From positions 1 through 31,332 of the forward strand of contig JAEZTJ010000038.1 of NCBI GenBank assembly GCA_023421505.1: 31,332 nt of DNA, given 5' to 3'. Below, one piece after another: positions 23,989-31,332 of the stretch (the first letter of the stretch is position 1; each line of letters starts with the position of its first letter). This stretch comes from Bacillota bacterium (GTDB lineage: Bacteria > Bacillota > Clostridia > Lachnospirales > Lachnospiraceae). Under the pieces are notes generated by a model. It saw nothing but the letters and a program-made list of their open reading frames with translations, was not told the DNA's origin and searched no databases. A program made the position numbers and the translations under genes.

Positions 23989-25878
23989 ATGGAGACAAAT
24001 GTTAGCGATTACCTTAGAAAATTTGATTTAACAAATGATGTCAAGAACATATTAATTGAAAGCAATAAGCTAATCTTTCCAAAAACCAGAGCACAATTAA
24101 TAGAGCTTTGCTTTGCTGACAAAGATGCTAATACGTATGAAGTAACTTACGATGTAGCCGGAAAGGGAATTGTTCCTGAAGTTATTGTCACACGCTGTAA
24201 GAATGGAGTAGCTGTAAATTATACAGAAGACTATATGCGCAGACGTGATCCAGATAGCTTAGTGATTGGTGATAACCTTGACACGGACAAGCCTAGATTT
24301 AAAGATATTTATAAAACGGATTTTGAACCGCTTCGTAAGGATACCTTTCACTGGCTGAAAAATCAGGAGCTGATTATCCTTCCCTTTATGGCCGGCGGTA
24401 ATCAATATGGATATCCTGCTCTTCTGATTGCTCCAAAAAATGCGGCAATCTTTACCTGTGCACTGGCAGATTTACAGGGCTTCTTAAGCATTGATGAGGT
24501 TCCTGAGCATTTTAATCCAAAAGCAATTGTATATCTTGCACCACCCTTCCGCCACACACATTTTAATGGCAAGCAGATTGTTGTTCATAACAGACTGGAA
24601 GAGGTACATGAAGTATTTTCATATAACCTGTATCCGGGACCCAGTGCGAAAAAAGGAATTTATGGCGTTTTACTTAATATAGGTGAGCGTGAGGGCTGGG
24701 TAACTGCACATGCTTCTACTGTAAAAGTGATTACACCCTATGATAATGAAATAGTAATCATGCATGAAGGTGCTTCCGGGGGCGGCAAGAGTGAAATGAT
24801 CGAACCTGCTCACAGAGCAGAGGATGGCAGACTGATCTTAGGCGAAAATCTGTTAACGGGTGAAAAATATTATCTTGATTTGACTGAATCTTGTGAACTT
24901 CGTCCGGTAACGGATGATATGGCACTCTGTCATCCAAAGATGCAAAATGACAGTAAAAAGCTTGTTGTTCAAGATGCGGAAAGCGGCTGGTTCCTACGAC
25001 TTGATCACGTTAAAGAATATGGTACATCACCGCAATATGAGAAGATTTTTACTCAGCCTAAGGAGCCTTTAGTTTTCCTAAATATTCAGGGTGTTCCCAA
25101 AGCTACCTGTCTGGTTTGGGAGCATACGCTTGACTCAGATGGTACACCCTGCCCTAACCCAAGAGCAATTCTTCCCAGAAGACTCGTTCCCGACATTGTA
25201 TCCGATCCCGTAGAGGTGGACGTTCGAAGCTTTGGCGTAAGAACTCCACCCTGTACGAAAGATAATCCTTCCTATGGAATTCTTGGTATGCTGCACATCC
25301 TTCCTCCTGCTCTTGCTTGGCTTTGGAGACTGGTAGCACCGCGCGGTTATAATAATCCAAGTATCGTAGGCGGAAAAGGTATGATCAGTGAAGGTGTCGG
25401 CTCTTACTGGCCTTTTGCAACAGGTAAGATGGTGAAACAGGCAAATTTACTACTCGATCAGATTATTCTTTCCTCCAGCACAAGATATGTACTAATCCCG
25501 AATCAGCATATAGGAGTATACAAGGTAAGCTTTAACCCTCAATGGGTTGCCAGAGAATACATTGCAAGAAGAGGAAGCGCAAAATTCAGATTAGAGCACT
25601 TAAAAGAAGCTCGCTGTACCCTATTAGGATATGGCCTTGATTCCTTAAAAGTAGACGGTCAATATATTAGGAAAGCCTTCCTGCAACCAGAAAGGCAGCA
25701 GGAGGTTGGTATTGACGGGTATGACGCTGGAGCTGCTATCCTGGTAAATTTCTTTAAGAAGGAAGCCACTAAATTTATTACAGATGACTTAAATCCTCTA
25801 GGCAAACAAATAATCGAATGCTTATTAAAAGATGCACCTTTGCAGGATTATATTGATTTAATTCCAATGAGATTTTAA
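23989..25878 (+). CDS. DUF4914-like protein with HprK/PEPCK-type P-loop
   Basis: 629-residue soluble protein of unknown function; I recall the family as DUF4914. A phosphate-binding loop GASGGGKSE (261-269), preceded by HE, closely resembles the GxSGxGKSE loop of HPr kinase and the GxSGTGKT loop of PEP carboxykinase. Other notable blocks are FRHTHFNGKQIVVHNRLEE (about 184-202), DGTPCPNPRAILPRR and VGGKGMISEGVGSYWPFATG. The second half also contains ARRGSAKF. A kinase or carboxykinase-like reaction is plausible but inferred. AAGGAG is well placed before the ATG. It is a single gene after the copy-2 RNA and is followed by a 185-bp inverted repeat. There is no frameshift and base use is normal. 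Confidence 0.85.
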   Translation: METNVSDYLRKFDLTNDVKNILIESNKLIFPKTRAQLIELCFADKDANTYEVTYDVAGKGIVPEVIVTRCKNGVAVNYTEDYMRRRDPDSLVIGDNLDTDKPRFKDIYKTDFEPLRKDTFHWLKNQELIILPFMAGGNQYGYPALLIAPKNAAIFTCALADLQGFLSIDEVPEHFNPKAIVYLAPPFRHTHFNGKQIVVHNRLEEVHEVFSYNLYPGPSAKKGIYGVLLNIGEREGWVTAHASTVKVITPYDNEIVIMHEGASGGGKSEMIEPAHRAEDGRLILGENLLTGEKYYLDLTESCELRPVTDDMALCHPKMQNDSKKLVVQDAESGWFLRLDHVKEYGTSPQYEKIFTQPKEPLVFLNIQGVPKATCLVWEHTLDSDGTPCPNPRAILPRRLVPDIVSDPVEVDVRSFGVRTPPCTKDNPSYGILGMLHILPPALAWLWRLVAPRGYNNPSIVGGKGMISEGVGSYWPFATGKMVKQANLLLDQIILSSSTRYVLIPNQHIGVYKVSFNPQWVAREYIARRGSAKFRLEHLKEARCTLLGYGLDSLKVDGQYIRKAFLQPERQQEVGIDGYDAGAAILVNFFKKEATKFITDDLNPLGKQIIECLLKDAPLQDYIDLIPMRF

Positions 25879-25920
25879 GCATTCGTTTATGTGACTAAAA
25901 ACAGAGTAATCGTGAAGATA

Positions 25921-26105
25921 TAAAAGTGGGAGTATTATTATTCCCTCAGAGATATTTTGAATAAAGCATGTAATGCTTGTAACACACTCTTATATTGCAC
26001 CCTATTGTATATGCAATCAGTTGTCCGCCAAACATCTCTTGCCACAATAAGACATGTAGAGTCACGCCAAAATTTCTCAAGGGAATAATAATGCTCCCAC
26101 TTTTA
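25921..26105. repeat. Long inverted repeat with 38-39-bp arms
   Basis: The left arm 25921-25959 (AAAAGTGGGAG, then ATTATTATTCCCT) pairs with the right arm 26068-26105 at about 34 of 39 positions. The 108-base interior has its own hairpins: AAGCA/TGCTT near 25963-25977 and ATTGCA/TGCAAT near 25993-26017. TA flanks both ends of AAAGTGGG/CCCACTTT. It could be a small non-autonomous transposon (MITE) or a folded RNA; it carries no ORF. The T-rich right end may also help terminate the upstream gene. Confidence 0.75.
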
Positions 26106-26225
26106 TTATAATATAACTGTTTATACTAATAATTTATGCTATGGATAGATCAAATTAATAGAGGATTGACTTATACTTCTTCAAATCCTTAGTATAATAA
26201 TTCTAATGAGGTAAAATACGCTAAT

Positions 26226-27467
26226 ATGTCAAAAAATAAATTTCTTCAAAAATTTATGTTAATAGATACAATACCTGCAATCTCCGGGTTAATTGGAAAA
26301 ACAGCACTGGTTACCTCTTTTGCAGTTATTTGGGCTGCTGAAATAAAAATCACTAATCCAGATTTTGTATTTGAAAATGTCCGTATAGAGATCATAATCG
26401 GAAGTATTATTACGTTAATCGCTGCTCTAATATGGAGAGATGTTGCCCCTTCGGGCACTCTGGCACCTTTTGTAACAATGATTCCCACTATGGCAGCTTT
26501 TGGCGTACATCCTTTTATTTTAAGTATTGGTATCGGTATTACTGGTATCCTCGCAGTTCAGACCAAGCTTTTTTCTAAGCTACTTGCTTTATCCGGCCCT
26601 ATTACCAAAGTAAGCCTTACTATAACCTTTGGAGCTTCCGGCGTAATTATGTCTATACGCAAATTATACGTTTTTTTTTACAAAACTCCTATAGCGTTGT
26701 ATCTTATACTCCTGTTGATTTTCACTTTCTATCTCCTATTACTGAAATGGCATAAATTGTGGCTGATCATACCAACCGCAGCAATTACTGCTATTCTGAT
26801 TTCACTCACTTTTGGTTTTCAACTAATCCAAACTATGGAGATGAATATATCCCTTCCATCTTTTTATCCTGTACATTGGTGGAGGGATATGTGGGGAATT
26901 GGTTTTGGATTAAATCTCTATACGATAATCAAAACACTTCCCTTTGCACTATTTGTACTATTACTTTGGGCAATTGATACAGTTTCTATAACAACTATGC
27001 TTGATGCAAATTACGGACCCGAAGAAAAGAAGGAAGAAATTAATTTAAATCGCTCCTTTTTAATAACCTCACTTCGTAATATGCTTGGCGGAACCTTTGG
27101 TGGCGCACAGACCGGTGCCCTATGGAGAAGTTTTTTAATTCCATTATTTACAATAAAAAGGCCGCTGCAGCCTGCATCCATCCTTCTTGGTATATTTGGT
27201 ATTATTGCTGGTATTACTGCTATTCCATTAAGAATTTTATCCTTTCCGCCTTTAATCTGGTCCGTATTATTATTTGGTATATTTTTACCCTTACTATCAG
27301 CTGGTATTAAAAACTTAGCAATAATACATAAGAGCTCCAGTAAATTAATAGCGATTGTTACCGTATTATTCGGCATCAGCACAAGTCCAATAATAACTTG
27401 GATATGCACTGTTTTATATGAAAAAGTTATTTCTTATAAAAAAAGAAGGCACCAAATTAAAGTATGA
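26226..27467 (+). CDS. DUF3360-like membrane permease (UraA/SulP-like fold)
   Basis: 413-residue integral membrane protein with about 11-12 hydrophobic segments. FENVRIEIIIGSIITLI, APSGTLAPFVTMIP, SFYPVHWWRDMWG and MLGGTFGGAQTGALWRSF followed by KRPLQPASILLG correspond block by block to the Vibrio DUF3360 proteins as I remember them. Those are longer (about 490-515) with an extra N-terminus. The Pro-rich half-helix regions suggest the nucleobase/sulfate transporter fold. The substrate is unknown. The ATG lies 14 bases from GAGG, an unusually wide gap, so the start is less certain. TATAAT is present at about 26193 without a well-spaced -35 box. Confidence 0.78.
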   Translation: MSKNKFLQKFMLIDTIPAISGLIGKTALVTSFAVIWAAEIKITNPDFVFENVRIEIIIGSIITLIAALIWRDVAPSGTLAPFVTMIPTMAAFGVHPFILSIGIGITGILAVQTKLFSKLLALSGPITKVSLTITFGASGVIMSIRKLYVFFYKTPIALYLILLLIFTFYLLLLKWHKLWLIIPTAAITAILISLTFGFQLIQTMEMNISLPSFYPVHWWRDMWGIGFGLNLYTIIKTLPFALFVLLLWAIDTVSITTMLDANYGPEEKKEEINLNRSFLITSLRNMLGGTFGGAQTGALWRSFLIPLFTIKRPLQPASILLGIFGIIAGITAIPLRILSFPPLIWSVLLFGIFLPLLSAGIKNLAIIHKSSSKLIAIVTVLFGISTSPIITWICTVLYEKVISYKKRRHQIKV

Positions 27468-27547
27468 ATAATTTACTGCAATACATAACCTAGATGTATG
27501 GTATCAATGCATTGAATTAATATTTAACTTTAACCATGGTGCCTTCT
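27444..27547 (-). terminator. Terminator between convergent genes (mainly for the protease gene)
   Basis: AGAAGGCACC (27444-27453) pairs with GGTGCCTTCT (27538-27547); between them lie ATACAT/ATGTAT and TCAATGCATTGA. On the minus strand a run of seven T follows, 14 bases after the protease stop. It overlaps the last codons of the permease gene on the other strand. Confidence 0.75.
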
Positions 27548-27560
27548 CTTTAGTTAGAAT

Positions 27561-29405
27561 TTAATATAATATAGTAAATAAATAGTCCACATCTTCTCCG
27601 GTATACCCGGTAGGAACAGATATAAATATGATATATTCACCCGGATATAATGTTTCCTGATAGATATATTCCATCATTTTATCGGTATTTACATCACATC
27701 CGCTGACAATATCCCCATCATAATAATATAAATCAAAATATGTATTATTTAAGTCTGTTAAATTTTCTGATTTTAGAATTGCTAGAAACTCAGTGGGCTC
27801 TGTCACTTCAAAGTAATAACAGTCTCCATTTTCTGTTTTCGTAACACTTCCTGCAATTCCGCTACCTGATGGGATCTCCTGACATTTACTTGGATCCTGA
27901 CTTCTAGTTGTGTCTTCTTTAATAATATTTTTATTAAACCAATCCTCTAGCTCCTTCTCATATCTCTGGTAATAACCGGATACCGAGATTGGTTGATTGG
28001 TATTTATCTTCTGCAGCTCCTTAACATTAATTGCAAAATTTAAGTTTTGTCCGTCTACATAATATAAGGTATTAATTCCGATTACCTCACCGTAAGCATT
28101 CACGAGAGGTCCACCACTGTTTCCGGGGGATATTGGAGCGTCAATTTGTATAAATTCTGCTTCTTCTCCATCAATTTTACGAGAAGCAGTTGACACCATC
28201 CCCTTAGACATTGTTCCTGTTAATCCAAGAGGACTTCCAAAGGTATATACCTCCTCTCCTCCTTCTACTTCATCCTGACTTAAAGTAAGACTATCATAGT
28301 CTTCATCTAACTGTAGGATTGCTAAATCCAAATCCTCATCATACCCAAGAATAGTCGTTACCTCATATTTCTTTTTATCATAGGTTTTAATGAAAATCTT
28401 TTTAGCACCTTCAATAACATGATAATTGGTAACCACCTTACCATCACCGGTAAAGAAACCTGAACCAAGCGCTTCATCATAATCATCAGAAGCTACGATC
28501 TCTACAGTAGAAGGTTTGCATAATGTATACATATCCTTCGAAGAAAGCTCCTTCTTGACCGGTTTATCAATAACCGTTACATGTAAAATCACTTGGTCAT
28601 TCGTTGTATCCGAGGTAATGGTAATTGTATCAGTGCCTTTCTTATTAGGCTTAATCATTAGCGGTATGCGCTCTCCCGACCATTTTCCCCAGCTACAGTC
28701 AATGATACCGTTCTCAGTATCATAGGTTAATGCTTCATCCTCTATATCCTTTGAGGTAGTGATCCAAATTGTCGTATCACCATAACAGGTTATATCCTTA
28801 GAATAGACACCCAATAAATTCGATCCGATTACGATTTCTTTTGTAACTGTTTTATCACCTGCCTTCGCATATACTGTAACCTTTCCGCTTACTAGAGCTA
28901 AAAGTTTGCCGCTGTCGTTTATCTTTGCAAGCTTTGTATCAGATACACTCCATTCTATCTCCTCATCCATACCCTCTGCTTTTGCCTTAAATTGATAGGA
29001 CTCGCCAATATTTAAGTAACCCGTTGATTGAGTAAGACTGATACTAGGTTTTAGTACTGTGATAACCGCTTTTAGGTTATAGGTTTTATTATTCTGTTTC
29101 ACAGCTACTGTGATAGTTGCCGAACCGGCCGAAATCGGTTTAACAAGCCCTTTAGAGGTAACAGAAGCAACTTTAGTATTACTGCTTTTGTAGGAAACTA
29201 TTGCTTTATTTGATAGTTTATTAAGTAATATTGTATAGGTATCATATCCTGCATATAGCGTTTTCTTCGATTCCTTTAAGGACGGTTCTGCGATTGCTGC
29301 CTCGGCTACTGCAATATCTGATGTAATATATGCTACCGATAAAAAACTAAAAGTAAGAATTATAGCTAGTAATCCCTTTATAACGCCTTTCTTTATACCG
29401 TACAA
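27561..29405 (-). CDS. Exported trypsin-like serine protease with bacterial Ig-like (Big_2) repeats
   Basis: 614 residues. An N-terminal signal or anchor (residues 5-28, hydrophobic) is followed by two Big_2-type Ig-like domains (about 40-118 and 120-194, each with SxNTKVASVTSKG or SDTKLAKINDSG and GSATITV-like ends). A further beta domain (195-280) precedes an HtrA/DegP-like protease domain (about 295-480) with triad His329 (TNYHVIEG), Asp360 (DLAIL) and Ser430 (GNSGGPL). There is no PDZ domain. The C-terminus (about 515-614) resembles a pre-peptidase/CBM-like beta domain. The start codon is TTG at 29405, chosen for GGGGG 7 bases upstream. It probably acts outside the membrane at the cell wall. 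Confidence 0.9.
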   Translation of the reverse strand: MYGIKKGVIKGLLAIILTFSFLSVAYITSDIAVAEAAIAEPSLKESKKTLYAGYDTYTILLNKLSNKAIVSYKSSNTKVASVTSKGLVKPISAGSATITVAVKQNNKTYNLKAVITVLKPSISLTQSTGYLNIGESYQFKAKAEGMDEEIEWSVSDTKLAKINDSGKLLALVSGKVTVYAKAGDKTVTKEIVIGSNLLGVYSKDITCYGDTTIWITTSKDIEDEALTYDTENGIIDCSWGKWSGERIPLMIKPNKKGTDTITITSDTTNDQVILHVTVIDKPVKKELSSKDMYTLCKPSTVEIVASDDYDEALGSGFFTGDGKVVTNYHVIEGAKKIFIKTYDKKKYEVTTILGYDEDLDLAILQLDEDYDSLTLSQDEVEGGEEVYTFGSPLGLTGTMSKGMVSTASRKIDGEEAEFIQIDAPISPGNSGGPLVNAYGEVIGINTLYYVDGQNLNFAINVKELQKINTNQPISVSGYYQRYEKELEDWFNKNIIKEDTTRSQDPSKCQEIPSGSGIAGSVTKTENGDCYYFEVTEPTEFLAILKSENLTDLNNTYFDLYYYDGDIVSGCDVNTDKMMEYIYQETLYPGEYIIFISVPTGYTGEDVDYLFTILY

Positions 29406-29438
29406 AATCTTTCCCCCTTTTAATTATTATTGGGTAAT

Positions 29439-29540
29439 TGCGAAACTCATAAGCTTTATATTCTATAAGCAATAAAACCATTCCGGAGCGGAGGAATATG
29501 TATTTATTATGTATACAAAGAAGAATTCTCTAGCATTTCA
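29439..29540 (-). repeat. Palindromic intergenic repeat, copy D (degenerate left arm)
   Basis: TGCGAAACT (29439-29447) is identical to the outer arm of copy C. CCATTCCGGAGCGGAGGAAT (29478-29497) is the central block, and GTATACAAA closes the right arm. Read on the minus strand it gives TATTCCTCCGCTCC as in copy B. It lies 34 bases upstream of the protease start and so may affect that gene's leader. Confidence 0.7.
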
Positions 29541-29669
29541 CATTTACCTATAATGTAATTATATACCATTAATTATAGTGAAAATAATTCGTTTTGCAAG
29601 CAGTACTTGTGCATTTCATAATATCTTCACATTTTCACATTTTGCGTTCAAAAATTTTTATATTCAAAT

Positions 29670-29698
29670 TAGACGAACTATGCATTCCGTGATATAAT
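29670..29698 (+). promoter_or_regulatory. Probable promoter of the G1P dehydrogenase gene
   Basis: TATAAT (29693-29698) with TAGACG 17 bases upstream (weak -35 box), 32 bases before the ATG. Confidence 0.55.
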
Positions 29699-29730
29699 CA
29701 CTTTATCAAAAAACTGAAAGGTGGTTTATT

Positions 29731-31086
29731 ATGCTCATCCCCAGTCAAGGCACTATCAATGATTTTATTAACTTTACCTTTTCTTGCAGCTGTGGAAAGG
29801 AACATCTTGCACCCATTAAATTTATCAATATTGGTGAAAATTCGCTTCAATTTCTTCCTGATTTATTAAAAGAGTATGATTATCATAAATCATATTTTAT
29901 TTTTGATAAAACCACTTTTTCGAAAGCTGGCGATAAAGTCTGTTCTATCATGGATAAAGCTGCACTCAACTATTCCAGCTATATTCTTGATCATGAAAAG
30001 CTCGTACCTGACGAGAAAGCGATTGGTGAAATTCTTCTTCATTTTGATGATGAATGTGACCATATCATAGCTGTGGGCAGCGGTACTTTGAATGATCTTA
30101 GCCGCTTTATCAGCTATAGACTGAAGCTTCCCTATATGATTATTGCAACAGCTCCTTCTATGGATGGCTTTGCATCCACGGTTGCTCCGCTGATTGTAAA
30201 TCACATGAAGACTACCTATGAAGCTCATTCTCCCTTTGCAATAATAGGAGATATTAATATATTAAAGGATGCGCCTATGGAAATGCTGGCAGCTGGAATA
30301 GGTGATATCCTGGGAAAATATATAAGCCTTTGTGAATGGCAGATCTCACATATCATTACCGGAGAATACTACTGCTGCGAGATAGAAAAGCTTGTAAGGC
30401 ATTCTATTGAAGTAGTCGTAGATAATATTACTCTAGCAAAGCTTCGAGATCCGATTGCTATAAAAAATATTATGGAGGCTTTGGTGCTTTCAGGTATCGC
30501 AATGAGCTTTGTTAAGAATTCAAGACCTGCTTCCGGCAGTGAACATCATCTTGCTCATTATTGGGAAATGATGTCCTTATTAGAAGGAAAAGCTTCGCAC
30601 CTTCACGGTACCGAGGTAGGAATCGGTACAATAGCAGTACTAAAAGCATATGAATTATTAATGAATAAGAGTATCGATTTTTCCTGCGCTAAGGATAAAG
30701 CTTTCGCTTTTTCTAAAGAGAAATGGGATGCAATGATTAAAATAACTTATCAAAAAGCCTCGGATGCTGTGATAGATTTGGAAAATAATATTGGTAAGAA
30801 TGACCCTGCTAGGGTTTTGCCTCGTATCGATATACTGCAGGCCAACTGGCAGAGCTTAAAGACGCTTACAGCTAATTTACCTTCAGCAGATGAAGTACGG
30901 TCCTATTTATCCTTACTGGGTGCACCAAATAATCCTACTTCAATTGGCATTGATAAAACTACCTTCTTGAATAGTTTTAAGGTTGCTAAGGATCTACGAA
31001 ACAGATTTGGACTTTTACAGATTTTGTTTGACTTAGGATTAACCAGTGAGATTGCAGAAGAGGTATGGGAGTACTTCCAATCCTAA
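29731..31086 (+). CDS. egsA: sn-Glycerol-1-phosphate dehydrogenase family protein (AraM/EgsA)
   Basis: NAD(P)H-dependent reduction of dihydroxyacetone phosphate to sn-glycerol-1-phosphate. The 451-residue protein belongs to the iron-containing alcohol dehydrogenase/DHQS-like fold: the nucleotide-binding loop VGSGTLNDLSR, APSMDGFAS, and metal ligands expected at GIGDILGKY (Asp), SEHHLAHYWE (His) and HLHGTEVGIG (His). In B. subtilis AraM starts synthesis of heptaprenylglyceryl lipid; the same use is likely but not proven here, as no PcrB-type synthase is nearby. AAGGTGG lies 6 bases before the ATG. It is a single gene with its own terminator; no arabinose genes are in the window. Confidence 0.92.
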   Translation: MLIPSQGTINDFINFTFSCSCGKEHLAPIKFINIGENSLQFLPDLLKEYDYHKSYFIFDKTTFSKAGDKVCSIMDKAALNYSSYILDHEKLVPDEKAIGEILLHFDDECDHIIAVGSGTLNDLSRFISYRLKLPYMIIATAPSMDGFASTVAPLIVNHMKTTYEAHSPFAIIGDINILKDAPMEMLAAGIGDILGKYISLCEWQISHIITGEYYCCEIEKLVRHSIEVVVDNITLAKLRDPIAIKNIMEALVLSGIAMSFVKNSRPASGSEHHLAHYWEMMSLLEGKASHLHGTEVGIGTIAVLKAYELLMNKSIDFSCAKDKAFAFSKEKWDAMIKITYQKASDAVIDLENNIGKNDPARVLPRIDILQANWQSLKTLTANLPSADEVRSYLSLLGAPNNPTSIGIDKTTFLNSFKVAKDLRNRFGLLQILFDLGLTSEIAEEVWEYFQS

Positions 31087-31134
31087 AATCACTTAGCCTT
31101 CTAATCTAAGATTAAAAACTCTTTATAACGAATA

Positions 31135-31180
31135 AAAACATCCTATCTCAGCTCAAAAACAGACAGGATGTTTTATTTTA
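31135..31180 (+). terminator. Terminator of the G1P dehydrogenase gene
   Basis: AAAACATCCT (31135-31144) pairs with AGGATGTTTT (31165-31174), followed by ATTTTA. Extra pairing ATCT/AGAC extends it. Confidence 0.8.
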
Positions 31181-31284
31181 TTCATAATGTTTTATATCAT
31201 TTCTGATGATTACTATGAAACAAAACCTTTCGGGTAGCCAAAAAGGGCAGACTATCCCTATATCATTTTTTAGTGTTTTATAAA

Positions 31285-31332
31285 CTAAGCAGGTTCAGCT
31301 TCCATGGCAGTAGATCCTTGCCAACCTAGTGA
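31285..31332 (-). CDS. Possible 3' end of a minus-strand gene cut by the window edge
   Basis: From the right edge the minus strand reads SLGWQGSTAMEAEPA and then TAG at 31285-31287. The 15 residues look protein-like, and the following sequence is AT-rich with no ORF. I do not recognise the family, and so short a frame could be chance. Confidence 0.35.
   Translation of the reverse strand, partial: SLGWQGSTAMEAEPA

Noticed and set aside
23989..25878. Direct call as PEP carboxykinase
   Set aside because: Only the P-loop resembles PEPCK; the substrate-binding and metal motifs of ATP- or GTP-dependent PEPCK were not found.
27011..27409. 132-residue open frame on the minus strand
   Set aside because: It is antisense to the DUF3360-like permease, whose membrane segments and motifs are well preserved.
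31200..31284. Terminator for the gene at the right edge
   Set aside because: Only short interrupted pairing (GGG/CCC, GCC/GGC) and no clean T-run after it on the minus strand.

Overview
The window looks like chromosomal DNA from a low-GC anaerobic Firmicute, most likely a Lachnospiraceae/Clostridium cluster XIVa bacterium. That is inferred from AT-rich intergenic DNA, strong GGAGG-type ribosome binding sites, TTGACA/TATAAT promoters, T-box control, a desulfoferrodoxin and the protein sequences. No phage, integrase, transposase, rRNA, tRNA or CRISPR array was seen.

Layout. Positions 1-1.7 kb (minus strand): a YbdG-like mechanosensitive channel cut by the window edge, and desulfoferrodoxin with its own terminator. 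1.7-2.4 kb: very AT-rich spacer with a tandem repeat, a perfect palindrome and the first copy of a recurring palindromic repeat. 2.4-5.0 kb: a SERCA-type Ca2+ ATPase. 5.4-8.3 kb (minus): a four-gene unit of TetR regulator, ABC ATPase and two ABC-2 permeases, with a clear promoter and operator. 8.6-10.7 kb (minus): a CLC-family channel/antiporter resembling the fluoride subtype, and a MerR-TipAS regulator. 11.0-11.8 kb: a broken EAL-domain remnant and a PNPOx-like flavoprotein. 12.1-21.3 kb (minus): a complete tryptophan operon trpE-G-D-C-F-B-A behind a tryptophan T-box, extended by a second, active-site-altered trpD-like gene and an AraC regulator. 21.4-22.4 kb: a possible degenerate PilZ protein and a small membrane protein. 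22.6-25.9 kb (plus): purE, an MpsC/DUF2294-like gene and a large uncharacterised P-loop protein, with two copies of the same structured leader/terminator RNA, one before purE and one before the P-loop gene. 25.9-26.1 kb: a 185-bp long inverted repeat. 26.2-31.1 kb: a DUF3360-like permease, a secreted Ig-like/trypsin-like protease and a glycerol-1-phosphate dehydrogenase. A few codons of a further minus-strand gene may lie at the right end.

How the genes work together. Uncharged tRNA-Trp should let RNA polymerase pass the T-box terminator and express all seven steps from chorismate to tryptophan; overlapping stops and starts (TAATG, ATGA, TAAATG, an 8-nt overlap) couple most of the genes. The TetR/ABC unit looks like a self-regulated export system. 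The other genes are mostly single transcription units with their own terminators.

The least explained signals are (1) a family of about 120-bp palindromic intergenic repeats in four places, (2) the duplicated RNA around purE, (3) the second trpD with several substrate-site residues changed, (4) the long inverted repeat, and (5) the HprK/PEPCK-like P-loop protein.
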